NCBI GenBank assembly: GCA_031277235.1
Contig: JAITMT010000057.1
Span: 1-13,140 of the forward strand
Source of the DNA: Tannerella sp.
Lineage (GTDB): Bacteria > Bacteroidota > Bacteroidia > Bacteroidales > Tannerellaceae
Direction: 5' to 3'
DNA length: 13,140 nt
Positions within the stretch are counted from its first letter, which is position 1, and each line of letters begins with the position of its first letter. Positions 1 to 7,312 of the stretch are shown here, piece after piece. Position numbers and translations under genes: made by a program. A model generated the notes under the pieces. It did not search any database. It worked only from the letters and a program-made list of their open reading frames with translations, and was not told the DNA's origin.

Positions 1-1
1 A

Positions 2-1066
2 AGAGGAAGTAATGCCGGTATAGACCTTGATTCAACCGAAAAAATATCTATTTTCGATATTTTTGAGTCTATTGATGTTGTTCAACTTGAAACGACTGAC
101 GACTGTCTCATTTCATCCATATTTAAAGTGATATTTCACGACAATAAATATTATGTGTTGGATCTGAAACTTCAAACGCTGTTTTGCTTTGATGCCCAAG
201 GGAAGTATCAGTTCAAGATTTCTCGAAGAGGTCAAGGTCCCCAAGATTATATCTATTTAGAAGATTTTAATATTGATCCGTACAATAATCAACTGCTGCT
301 TTTAGATTCTTCTTCCGGCAGTTTGTTGTTGTTTGAATTGGAAAGCGGAACTTTCATCGAGAAGGTAAAACTGCCTCGCGAAATCGGTGCGTACAATGAA
401 GTTTATCCATTGGATAAGGACAGACTGTTTTTTGTAACTAACACCGAATATCATGTATGCTTTTATGACAGGAGTTCAAATACAATTATTGAAAGAAGAT
501 TTGAAACAGACAGTCGTCTGGGGAATGTTTTTAATCCTTTTTATAAAACGTATATTTATAATGGAGACGTCTTTTTTTCGCCGCCGCCCACCAATGAAAT
601 TATCAATATAAGCAAAGGCACTTCCTTTTTCTGGGATTTTGGGAAAAAGAATAATACTCCCGAACAGATCAGTAAATTAAGGAAACTTATGATAAACGAA
701 GGTGTGAAACCGAAAGGAGATTATGTGGGAGAAGGATATCTGAATTATGATTTTATTTTTAATTATGAAACAGCCAGATATAAGCTATGCATTTTAAATT
801 GCGGCCATTTGCATTTTAAACATGTTTTTTTTGATAAGAAAACGCAAAAAGCCCATGTTTTTGACAAGACAACAGAAAATATACGATTTATATTTCCTGA
901 TTTTTCCAAAGAATCAGTCATACTGTATGACAGGGGCTCAGGTTATGAGATAACCCTTCCCTTCTATGATGAAAAGAATCTCACGGACGAACAGAAGAAT
1001 CTGATAAAATCACACAATCCTGAAGATGACAATCCTTTTTTGGTGAAGTATAATTTCAAAAAATAG
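2..1066 (+). CDS. Six-bladed beta-propeller protein, 5' end outside window
   Basis: The reading frame is open from base 2 to the TAG at 1064-1066, giving 354 visible residues. A GTG at 128 could serve as a start, but the 42 residues before it are in frame and carry the usual family opening (a VQLETTDDCLI-type segment before the first blade), so the gene is longer and its start and export signal lie upstream. The first blade has KYYVLDLKLQTLFCFDAQGK followed by RRGQGPQDY, the hallmark turn of the Bacteroidota 6-bladed beta-propeller (BF3164/TolB-like) family. The C-terminus, with DEQKNLIK and then EDDNPFLVKYNFKK, also fits that family. Members are usually lipoproteins of unknown function at the cell envelope. 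The next gene starts 13 bases downstream, so co-transcription is likely. Family call is firm; the role is unknown. Confidence 0.85.
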   Translation, partial: RGSNAGIDLDSTEKISIFDIFESIDVVQLETTDDCLISSIFKVIFHDNKYYVLDLKLQTLFCFDAQGKYQFKISRRGQGPQDYIYLEDFNIDPYNNQLLLLDSSSGSLLLFELESGTFIEKVKLPREIGAYNEVYPLDKDRLFFVTNTEYHVCFYDRSSNTIIERRFETDSRLGNVFNPFYKTYIYNGDVFFSPPPTNEIINISKGTSFFWDFGKKNNTPEQISKLRKLMINEGVKPKGDYVGEGYLNYDFIFNYETARYKLCILNCGHLHFKHVFFDKKTQKAHVFDKTTENIRFIFPDFSKESVILYDRGSGYEITLPFYDEKNLTDEQKNLIKSHNPEDDNPFLVKYNFKK

Positions 1067-1079
1067 AAAAAATACAAAT

Positions 1080-1658
1080 ATGAAGAAATTTTTCCTGTTT
1101 TTCTTCTTGTTATTTTTGCTGTCTTGTAGCAATACTAACAATAAAGAAATAGAGCGATTGACAAAAATTAATGAAAAGTATGACAGTGATTTGTTTATTT
1201 TAAAACAGGCCGAACAAGCCAATCAGGAAATACTTCGGCGTACTATAAAATATTCCGGCGAAAAGATCGAAAGTAAATCAATATTTTGGGGTAGAGACTC
1301 TCTGAATACTTTTACCCTAAATGAATTAGCAGTAAAGCCACGTTTGATTTTTTGCTTCTCAACTAACACCTGCTCTCCATGCGTGGAAAGCGCTATTGAG
1401 TTTATAAAAGAAGTATTTCCTGACTATACAGAAAATGAGATGATTATAATTACAGGTGACTATCCATTGAGATTGAGGGATAGTGTTTATGGAAAAAAGA
1501 TGTTGTCCGGTATAACTTTGCCTATCAATGAGATTGAAGTTCCTTTCTTTTTCATTTTGGATAAGAAAATGGAGGTTTCTCTTCTTCACCTTTTTAACAA
1601 ACTAAATCCTGATATTACAAAAGTATATCTTGAAGAGATTAAAAAGAAATATGATTAA
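1080..1658 (+). CDS. Thioredoxin-fold lipoprotein with CSPC motif
   Basis: This is a 192-residue protein from an ATG 13 bases after the previous stop. Residues 1-16 form a lipoprotein signal: MKK, a phenylalanine/leucine-rich core, then LLSC with the lipidated cysteine at 16. Residues about 20-55 are charged and helical, possibly a short coiled coil. From about 60 on it looks like a thioredoxin fold: a hydrophobic strand (RLIFCFS), then C98-S-P-C101 at the start of a helix, and V154-P155 before the strand FFFILDKK, matching the cis-proline position of TlpA/ResA-type oxidoreductases. The tryptophan common before CxxC is absent (threonine instead). Probable role: thiol-disulfide exchange at the membrane, substrate unknown. 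The last 8 bases overlap the next gene, so translation may be coupled. The first row of the gene is very AT-rich (17 G or C in bases 1081-1140). Confidence 0.75.
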   Translation: MKKFFLFFFLLFLLSCSNTNNKEIERLTKINEKYDSDLFILKQAEQANQEILRRTIKYSGEKIESKSIFWGRDSLNTFTLNELAVKPRLIFCFSTNTCSPCVESAIEFIKEVFPDYTENEMIIITGDYPLRLRDSVYGKKMLSGITLPINEIEVPFFFILDKKMEVSLLHLFNKLNPDITKVYLEEIKKKYD

Positions 1659-3231
1659 GATTGCTGTTTTTCTAAATGTATTTTGCCTGCTGATACTGGC
1701 AGTTGCCTCCTGTAGTAAACGCGACGATATTTCATCTAAAGAATATTATCTGGATGCATTTGACGTCGGTCGTATTGCCGACTTATCCGACGGATGGATA
1801 TCCGGCATCAACCTGATTCCCGTAAAATTAGACAGTATGGAAACTTCTTACGTGGGATATTTTTGGTTGAATAGGGATACACTGTATTTTTCGGACATGT
1901 ATTATTTTTACATATACAGTCTTCGACCGGATGGCAGTATCATTAGCCGGCATGTCGGTAGAGGACAGGGACCGAACGAAGTAACACATTTTGATTTTTC
2001 TATTCCGTTTGCAGACGGTTATTATTTACATTCCACATCAAATCAATACCGGTATTTTTTTAACAATCAATGGCAAATGGAAAATCAGGGGGTTGTATAT
2101 TGGGCTTGGCAGAGATGGGGCAAGAAAGAGTTTGAATATCAAGTAAACCATCCAGATCCAGCCAGTAAAAATTTTTATGATGAATATGTTTTATCTTATC
2201 TTTTACCTGTATGGTTAAATCAAATGCAACAATGGGATTCGACCCATATTGCCGTGTATGTTATAACCGGACTGCCCAAATTAAACTGGCTGGATAATAC
2301 GGGGCATTATTACGATTATACACGTATCATTGCATTGATTGATGTGCATACGGGAGAAGTGGATAGAATACTCGGACGCAGATCTCCTTTTTTTCTGGAA
2401 AAGCCCAATATTCCCACCATGGATTTTATAGGATTTACGCAGGCGGCAGATACGCTCTTTGTATCTTTTTTCCCTGATTCCGCTATTTATATGATTGACA
2501 AGATGGAAGACCGTGCCATTGGTAAATTTGGACGGAAAGGACGCAATATGAATACGTCATACATGAGTATCAATTCTTGGGCAGAAGAATGGGAAAGGGA
2601 AAAAGAGGATTGGGATACGTATGGTTTTTATACCTACCTGAAATATGATGAAAAGCGACAATTGCTGTTTTGGGGATACCAGCAAGGCGCTCATTCGGAA
2701 TATGACGGACTGCAAATCTATAAAAACCATGCGTTGATAGGCGACGTGGATGTGCCCAAGGGATTTTATCTGATCGGCTATTACAACGATCAGTTGATAG
2801 GCGCCATTGAAGATAAGGAAATCAAGGAACTCGAACTGTATTATTATAAAGTCAATTTTGAGATGCAGCAAACTTCTCCGGATTCGCTGCAAGATAGCGT
2901 GGTTTTAATGGATGGAAACGGTTTGCTGGTTGGTGAAAACACGATTCGGGCAGGAACTTTTCAAGCCGGTGATACGATTACCTGTAATTTCCGGTTTGTG
3001 AATCAGGGGAGCGAGCCGGTTAGAATCATAGACCATTCCGTATCCTGCGATTGTTCCGATCTGATATACAACGATAAAGATATTATGGTGAATGATACGG
3101 TTGTTGTTACTATGATTATTGATACAACCGGAAAAAGCGTCGGCGACCATTCTTCGGTTGCTGTTCTTAAAACTACCGGAAAAAGACGGTTTTATGACGT
3201 AACGACACATTATACGATTACCGGCGAATAA
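1651..3231 (+). CDS. Beta-propeller lipoprotein with C-terminal DUF1573 domain
   Basis: I start this gene at the ATG at 1651, which overlaps the previous stop by 8 bases and puts a lipoprotein signal at the N-terminus (lipobox AVASC, Cys21). A TTG at 1630 would only add seven charged residues before it. The protein is 526 residues. Residues about 25-410 resemble the six-bladed beta-propeller family: an early NLIPVKLD segment, then a blade ending in GRGQGPNEV, like the RRGQGP turn of the gene at 2-1066. Residues about 430-525 form a DUF1573 (ASH/Ig-like) domain: AGTFQAGDTITCNFRFVNQG, then IIDHSVSCDCS with cysteines 466 and 468, then a VVTMIIDTTGK strand. Most DUF1573 domains have CGC here; this one has CDC. 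The combination suggests an envelope protein, but no biochemical role is known to me. Its partner may be the neighbouring thioredoxin-like lipoprotein (inference). Confidence 0.8.
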   Translation: MIKIAVFLNVFCLLILAVASCSKRDDISSKEYYLDAFDVGRIADLSDGWISGINLIPVKLDSMETSYVGYFWLNRDTLYFSDMYYFYIYSLRPDGSIISRHVGRGQGPNEVTHFDFSIPFADGYYLHSTSNQYRYFFNNQWQMENQGVVYWAWQRWGKKEFEYQVNHPDPASKNFYDEYVLSYLLPVWLNQMQQWDSTHIAVYVITGLPKLNWLDNTGHYYDYTRIIALIDVHTGEVDRILGRRSPFFLEKPNIPTMDFIGFTQAADTLFVSFFPDSAIYMIDKMEDRAIGKFGRKGRNMNTSYMSINSWAEEWEREKEDWDTYGFYTYLKYDEKRQLLFWGYQQGAHSEYDGLQIYKNHALIGDVDVPKGFYLIGYYNDQLIGAIEDKEIKELELYYYKVNFEMQQTSPDSLQDSVVLMDGNGLLVGENTIRAGTFQAGDTITCNFRFVNQGSEPVRIIDHSVSCDCSDLIYNDKDIMVNDTVVVTMIIDTTGKSVGDHSSVAVLKTTGKRRFYDVTTHYTITGE

Positions 3232-3232
3232 A

Positions 3233-3264
3233 TTTGAATTTTCACATAAAAAGCCTTACTTTTG
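3233..3264 (+). promoter_or_regulatory. Bacteroidota-type promoter for the gene at 3297
   Basis: TTTG at 3233-3236, a 20-base spacer, then TACTTTTG at 3257-3264 match the Bacteroidota consensus (TTTG, about 19-21 bases, TAnnTTTG). Transcription would begin near 3270, leaving a leader of about 27 bases before the ATG at 3297. The -33 box starts two bases after the preceding stop codon. This supports the ATG start and argues that the fourth gene is transcribed separately from the three before it. Confidence 0.7.
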
Positions 3265-3296
3265 CATTATTTATTGAAAAATTAAAATTGTTGGAT

Positions 3297-4586
3297 ATGA
3301 GAAAAAACAGTCTCTTTTGGTTAATAACCATCCTTTTTATAAGCCATTGCCATATTCGGGGTGCTTCCCTGACAGGAATGGTGATTGACAGCGAAACCAA
3401 CGAACCCGTGTTTGGAGTATCGTTGATCTGTCGTGATGTAGCGGTAGCATTTAGCGACGACGAAGGTCGTTTCACCCTAACATTGGATAACTTGGAGCCT
3501 CAGGACGTCATTTTGTTCAAACATATAAGTTATCAGGATAAAATGATAACATTAAGCTTGTTATACACTGATTCGATAGTCAGAATGGAAAGCCGTTTTT
3601 TCTCGTTGTCGGAAGTTATCGTAACGCCGGTCAATCAACAAAAACTCATCAAAGCCATTGTGTCTGAATATAAAAAGACTGTCCCTTCTCAACCTTATTG
3701 GACAAAAATTCATCAGGCGCAATCGCTTACATACAGAGGCGAATCAGCCGGATATGTGGAATATACCGGATATATGCTGTGCATGGGGAGTGATGAGAAA
3801 AATCCATTTATTGCGAATGAATGGATTCCCGAACACGTCAGAAGGACGCCGGAAGAGCCAAGGGTGTCATTGTTATTCGGCAGCGATATATTCGCACGTA
3901 TCAGTGAACATTCTATTAACAGACTGTGGACGGAATACCGTTTTTTTGACATAACACACCCGTTGGGAAAATACAATAAAGACTATGAAATTCGTGTTGA
4001 TTCCTCTTTCACGTCGGATGGCGAGGATTATTGGGTATTATCGTATCGTCAGAAATCTCGCATTGCAGTAACAGGTTGGGGTTTGTCCGGTAACAGCGGG
4101 CAAATGTGGATTGAAAAAAACTCCAACATGTTAGTGCGTTTAACCGGTAGTTGCAATCAGGGAAACCATTTCGTTACGCAGGTAAATATTGCCTACGGAA
4201 CATTTGACAATAAAATTGTCCCGCATGAAATGTATATATCCGTTATACAAAATACGAATTTACAGGGAAGAAGAACTCAGGACAAGATATTGTACGAAAG
4301 CGTGATATCTTTCCCGGAGGCGGCTGACAGACAAAAGAAAAAATATAAGGGAGAGTATATGGATGTTTTTGAAGAAATGATTATTACCGAATTACCTTTT
4401 GAATCTGAATATTGGAAACAGTTTCCGGCAGAAAGTAATATGAATTTCTCCGAAGGTGCTCAATTACCGATTTTTAGAGATCTAACTACATTACAGGAAC
4501 TTCAAATACAGACACAAAAAGGTCAGCAACAAATGAAAAATGAAATTGTAACTTTAACATGGGAAAAAATTGAGCCCATTCCGTAA
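3297..4586 (+). CDS. Secreted protein with carboxypeptidase-regulatory-like domain
   Basis: This 429-residue protein starts at the ATG at 3297. A TTG at 3234 in the same frame lies inside the promoter, so it is unlikely to be translated. Residues 1-24 form a signal peptide (MRKN, hydrophobic core, cleavage probably near RGA). Residues about 25-110 are a CarboxypepD_reg-like beta-sandwich: LTGMVIDSETNEPVFGVSL, DDEGRFTL, an ISYQDK turn, then SLSEVIVTP, the usual ending of this domain in Bacteroidota outer-membrane proteins. The remaining 310 or so residues contain many beta-type segments and an EYWVLSYR-like strand, but no TonB-dependent barrel or peptidase motif I can name. Similar modules occur in annotated 'carboxypeptidase-like regulatory domain-containing' proteins of unknown function. 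It probably sits in the periplasm or outer membrane. It lies 65 bases downstream of the propeller/DUF1573 gene. Confidence 0.75.
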   Translation: MRKNSLFWLITILFISHCHIRGASLTGMVIDSETNEPVFGVSLICRDVAVAFSDDEGRFTLTLDNLEPQDVILFKHISYQDKMITLSLLYTDSIVRMESRFFSLSEVIVTPVNQQKLIKAIVSEYKKTVPSQPYWTKIHQAQSLTYRGESAGYVEYTGYMLCMGSDEKNPFIANEWIPEHVRRTPEEPRVSLLFGSDIFARISEHSINRLWTEYRFFDITHPLGKYNKDYEIRVDSSFTSDGEDYWVLSYRQKSRIAVTGWGLSGNSGQMWIEKNSNMLVRLTGSCNQGNHFVTQVNIAYGTFDNKIVPHEMYISVIQNTNLQGRRTQDKILYESVISFPEAADRQKKKYKGEYMDVFEEMIITELPFESEYWKQFPAESNMNFSEGAQLPIFRDLTTLQELQIQTQKGQQQMKNEIVTLTWEKIEPIP

Positions 4587-4718
4587 CTGGAATTTTTAAT
4601 GATTAGTTTGTAAAGACTCGGAAAGCATTTATAAGCGCTTTTGGTGACAAGAGTTTGCATTACGGGGCGGAATCTGAAGGGAACCCAAGGTAGAATGATT
4701 TACAAGTAATTCGCACTT
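4587..4718. other. Unexplained gap between convergent genes
   Basis: This 132-base stretch separates two convergent genes and has no open frame of note. It holds a palindrome AAGCGCTT near 4633 and a purine-rich GC island around 4660-4695 that is richer in G and C than the flanking plus-strand gene ends. No convincing terminator (stem followed by a T run) was found on either strand. The GC island reads like structured RNA or the remnant of an element, but I could not assign it to any family. Confidence 0.3.
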
Positions 4719-5567
4719 TCAAGTTGCAAATGTAACCGTATCTTTCGCCTCATAAGTCTTTTTATAAAGAAAATCAGCCAGTTCCGTATCGTCGCGATAG
4801 CTTTTGATGATTTCGGGGGCGATGGGCTGTCCGAGATAGACGTCCACGGTTTGACCTTTTTTGTTGAAGGCTTCTTTTGCCAGGCGTAACAGCCTGAGTT
4901 TCCAGTTGATATTTCCCCACTGATAGAAAATCTTGGAATTGAGAAAATCGAAATAAACGGGATAGACAGGTGTGGAAGCCTTGCGAATCAGGCGGATAAC
5001 GTTGTGCGCCCACGATAAATCGCGTACCTGCTTGAGTTTCCGGTTGTAGAACGACACGGCGCCGGCGGGGAAAAATCCCATCGGATGACCGTTGCGCAGT
5101 TGTTCAAAAGAAAGACGTATTCCATTCACATTCCGCTGGTTAGGGTCTTGGTCTTCGCCTGTTCGCGGCACGACGGGAATGAAATTATCGCCCATCGCCG
5201 AGACGTGCGCCAGAATTTCATTGACCATCACCTTGAAATCGGGACGGATTCTGGCAAAAATATCAATCAAAATGATTCCGTCCAACGAACCGATCGGATG
5301 ATTCGATACGGTGATGAATGAACCTTGAGGTAACATACTCAGTATCTTTTCATTGTGTACTTTGTATTTCATATCCATGATCGGATCGGCGAGCATGGCG
5401 GACGTAAATTCCGCTCCCCGCAAATGGCAGTGATTGCCGTGAATTTCATTCACTTTGTCTATTTCCGCCCAGTGAAACAGCCTTTTTAAAAACCAGTTCC
5501 CGATTTTTGTCTTTAGAAAAGGCGCTTTCTCCCGAAAAAATTGATAATCTAAAACTACCGGATTCAT
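4719..5567 (-). CDS. PlsC/hemolysin-like lysophospholipid acyltransferase
   Basis: I start at the ATG at 5565-5567, which forms an ATGA overlap with the stop of the upstream gene; a TTG three codons earlier is less likely. The protein is 282 residues. The glycerolipid acyltransferase core is visible: SNHPIGSLDG, with H90 and D96 as the catalytic pair (five residues between them, as in the COG3176 hemolysin-like branch, against four in classical PlsC), and GFFPAGAVS at about 165-172 in the place of the FPEG block. Such enzymes transfer acyl chains from acyl-ACP or acyl-CoA to lysolipids or to amino-acid-containing lipids at the inner membrane. It is the last gene of the minus-strand run and is translationally coupled to the CDP-alcohol phosphatidyltransferase, which supports a joint lipid pathway. 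An O-acyltransferase of an amino-acid lipid (GlsA or OlsA-like) is an alternative I cannot exclude. Confidence 0.8.
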   Translation of the reverse strand: MNPVVLDYQFFREKAPFLKTKIGNWFLKRLFHWAEIDKVNEIHGNHCHLRGAEFTSAMLADPIMDMKYKVHNEKILSMLPQGSFITVSNHPIGSLDGIILIDIFARIRPDFKVMVNEILAHVSAMGDNFIPVVPRTGEDQDPNQRNVNGIRLSFEQLRNGHPMGFFPAGAVSFYNRKLKQVRDLSWAHNVIRLIRKASTPVYPVYFDFLNSKIFYQWGNINWKLRLLRLAKEAFNKKGQTVDVYLGQPIAPEIIKSYRDDTELADFLYKKTYEAKDTVTFAT

Positions 5568-6463
5568 AACTTCCAACTTATTGATTCACAAACTTTTTCA
5601 TGCTTGTAAATCGAAATTACCAATATAATATTCAAAATGATGATCTCGAAAACGAAATAGAGCCACACCTGACCGATAAGCACGACGATAAACAGTACGG
5701 CAGTGCGACCGTTAAACGTCATGAAATCAATGAATCGTTTCATCAGGCGACTGCTTCTTTTCCGGAAAATCAGCCGGATATCGCCGGGAATATCGTCGCC
5801 GTATTTTTCGCTTAGCGATTGGAGCAATGCCTGCAATTTGGGCGTCGCCTTTTCCTGCAACTGCGTGTAGAGCGCGTAGAAGTAAAACAGGATTTTTGAA
5901 ACGCCGCCCCTCATTTCGCGGTATTGCGAGCGCACTTCGTCCAACCGCTGAAACTCTTTTCCTTTTTCCCGGCTGACGAAATAGAGGTGCAAAGTCTTGT
6001 AATAATCAGTGATGTTCGCCTGAATAAGATGAGAAATACCTGATAATATGGCAGGTATGAAAAACAGATACGTACCGTATTCGTTTTTAAGCCTGAGCGC
6101 CAGGAAGATATAAATCAGGGCAAACCAAATATCGCCCGCCAGCCCGTCGAGAATACGCCCGATGTTGGACTTGATGCCCGTCATGCGCGCCAACTGTCCG
6201 TCCACGCAGTCCAGTATGTTGGCTGCAATGAGGCATAGAATACCTAATATGCTTAATTTCAAATTATTATAATAGAAAAAAGGACCGGCGGCAGCGCCAA
6301 CGAAAATGGAAAGAATGGTAATCTGATTGGGCGTAACGCCCGTGTTGCGAAGCGCGCGCGCGATTTGAAAGCCCAGCGGTCGGTAAAACCACCGGTCGAG
6401 ATAGTTCTCTGTTTCAATGGATTTCAGAGACGCTTCGTATTCTTTTTTTATATCTTCCTTCAT
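5564..6463 (-). CDS. CDP-alcohol phosphatidyltransferase family protein
   Basis: This 299-residue integral membrane protein belongs to the family that moves a phospho-group from a CDP-linked donor to an alcohol, as in phosphatidylglycerophosphate, phosphatidylserine or phosphatidylinositol synthesis. The signature lies in DCVDGQLAR at residues 85-93, followed by G102 and D106. The family motif then expects an aspartate four residues on, but residue 110 is glycine and the aspartate is at 111, so the spacing is D-x4-D. Membrane segments are visible at about 48-65, 70-86, 112-124, 131-148 and 255-287. Residues about 165-250 form a long charged soluble stretch, which is more than minimal family members have. 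A TagD-like cytidylyltransferase in the same run could supply the CDP donor. The actual alcohol and acceptor cannot be told. Confidence 0.85.
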   Translation of the reverse strand: MKEDIKKEYEASLKSIETENYLDRWFYRPLGFQIARALRNTGVTPNQITILSIFVGAAAGPFFYYNNLKLSILGILCLIAANILDCVDGQLARMTGIKSNIGRILDGLAGDIWFALIYIFLALRLKNEYGTYLFFIPAILSGISHLIQANITDYYKTLHLYFVSREKGKEFQRLDEVRSQYREMRGGVSKILFYFYALYTQLQEKATPKLQALLQSLSEKYGDDIPGDIRLIFRKRSSRLMKRFIDFMTFNGRTAVLFIVVLIGQVWLYFVFEIIILNIILVISIYKHEKVCESISWKL

Positions 6464-6479
6464 CTAATTTATTTTGTAT

Positions 6480-6542
6480 GAACGGGTAAAAGTAAACGTG
6501 TGAACGGTTTTTCCGTTCTCCCCTTTATCCGTTCTCCCGTTC
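6480..6542. repeat. Five copies of GAACGG in both orientations
   Basis: The 82-base gap between the SDR and CDP-alcohol transferase genes holds the hexamer GAACGG at 6480-6485 and 6502-6507, and its complement CCGTTC at 6513-6518, 6529-6534 and 6537-6542. The copies at 6502-6507 and 6513-6518 form a hairpin with a five-base loop. It could act as an mRNA structure within the operon or belong to a short dispersed intergenic repeat. Confidence 0.6.
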
Positions 6543-6545
6543 GCC

Positions 6546-7271
6546 CTATTTATACGAATATCCGCCATCCACCGTAACAATTTCACCATTCATGTAAGGA
6601 TTTTCAATCAGCAAAAAATAAACTTCCGCCAGTTCGGCAGGATCGCAAAAACGTCCCAGCGCCACCTTGTTTTCAATGTTTTGGCGTATTTCGGCGGGCT
6701 TGTTTTTTTGCCATTCCGTATCAACAAAACCCGGCGCTACCGCATTCACACGAATACTGTACGGCGTCAAAAACTTCACCAGATTTTTCACCAGCGCGTG
6801 AACAGCCGATTTCGTTACGCCGTAGGAAAGCGACACCGAATGCGGAATTTTGCCCATCAGCGAGCCGGTAAAAACAATGCTCCCGCCCTGTCTTATTTTC
6901 GGCAAAAGCCGCTGCAACAGGAAAACGGGGAAATGAATATTTGCGTAAAACACTTTTTCCCAGTCTTTTAACTGCATCGTTTCAAAACTGTCCCGATTCG
7001 TCATTCCTGCATTGAAGATAACAGTATCCAATTGAATATCACGGTTTTCAATGTGATGCGCAACGATGTCAATAGCCTTCGTGTCGGCGCTGTCCGCTTT
7101 CAGGACGGCGACATCCACCTGCCAGGCGGCGGTCAGTTCCGAGCGGGTTTTCTGTGCAATAATCGTATCCGTACTGTACGTAAGTATCAGATTATAACCA
7201 CTTTTAGCCAAACGTTCGGCTACTGCGCGACCTATTCCCTTCGTTCCTCCTGTGATTAATGCAAACTTCAT
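6546..7271 (-). CDS. Short-chain dehydrogenase/reductase, FabG-like
   Basis: I start at the ATG at 7269-7271; an in-frame TTG at 7304 would translate the repeat upstream and add no domain. The protein is 241 residues, the usual length of classical SDRs. The Rossmann cofactor loop TGGTKGIG is at 7-14, NAG at 87-89, and the catalytic tetrad is N111, S137, Y150 and K154 (YGVTK). The C-terminus has the VNAVAPGFVDT segment and ends GEIVTVDGGYSYK, as in 3-oxoacyl-ACP reductases. It reduces or oxidises a carbonyl/hydroxyl group with NAD(P)H. A second fatty-acid FabG is possible, but its place between a cytidylyltransferase and a CDP-alcohol transferase fits making or trimming an alcohol or lipid intermediate, for example a 3-keto lipid. 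The substrate is not readable from sequence. Confidence 0.85.
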   Translation of the reverse strand: MKFALITGGTKGIGRAVAERLAKSGYNLILTYSTDTIIAQKTRSELTAAWQVDVAVLKADSADTKAIDIVAHHIENRDIQLDTVIFNAGMTNRDSFETMQLKDWEKVFYANIHFPVFLLQRLLPKIRQGGSIVFTGSLMGKIPHSVSLSYGVTKSAVHALVKNLVKFLTPYSIRVNAVAPGFVDTEWQKNKPAEIRQNIENKVALGRFCDPAELAEVYFLLIENPYMNGEIVTVDGGYSYK

Positions 7272-7278
7272 ATTAATG

Positions 7279-7305
7279 GATAATTGACAATTGATAATTG
7301 ACAAT
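7279..7305. repeat. Tandem 14-base intergenic repeat
   Basis: GATAATTGACAATT at 7279-7292 is followed directly by GATAATTGACAAT at 7293-7305, nearly two full copies. It fills most of the 41-base gap between the cytidylyltransferase and SDR genes. Short AT-rich repeats of this look occur between genes in many Bacteroidota; this one could vary in copy number by slippage. Confidence 0.7.
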
Positions 7306-7312
7306 GAGCGTT

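Noticed and set aside
128..1066. GTG at 128 as the start of the first gene
   Set aside because: The frame is open to base 2 and the residues before 128 match the family, so this is a 5'-truncated gene.
3234..3296. TTG start and 21-residue N-terminal extension of the gene at 3297
   Set aside because: It overlaps a strong promoter match, and the signal peptide begins at the ATG at 3297.
6502..6518. Intrinsic terminator between the SDR and CDP-alcohol transferase genes
   Set aside because: The six-pair stem is not followed by a clear T run in the direction of transcription; kept only as a repeat.
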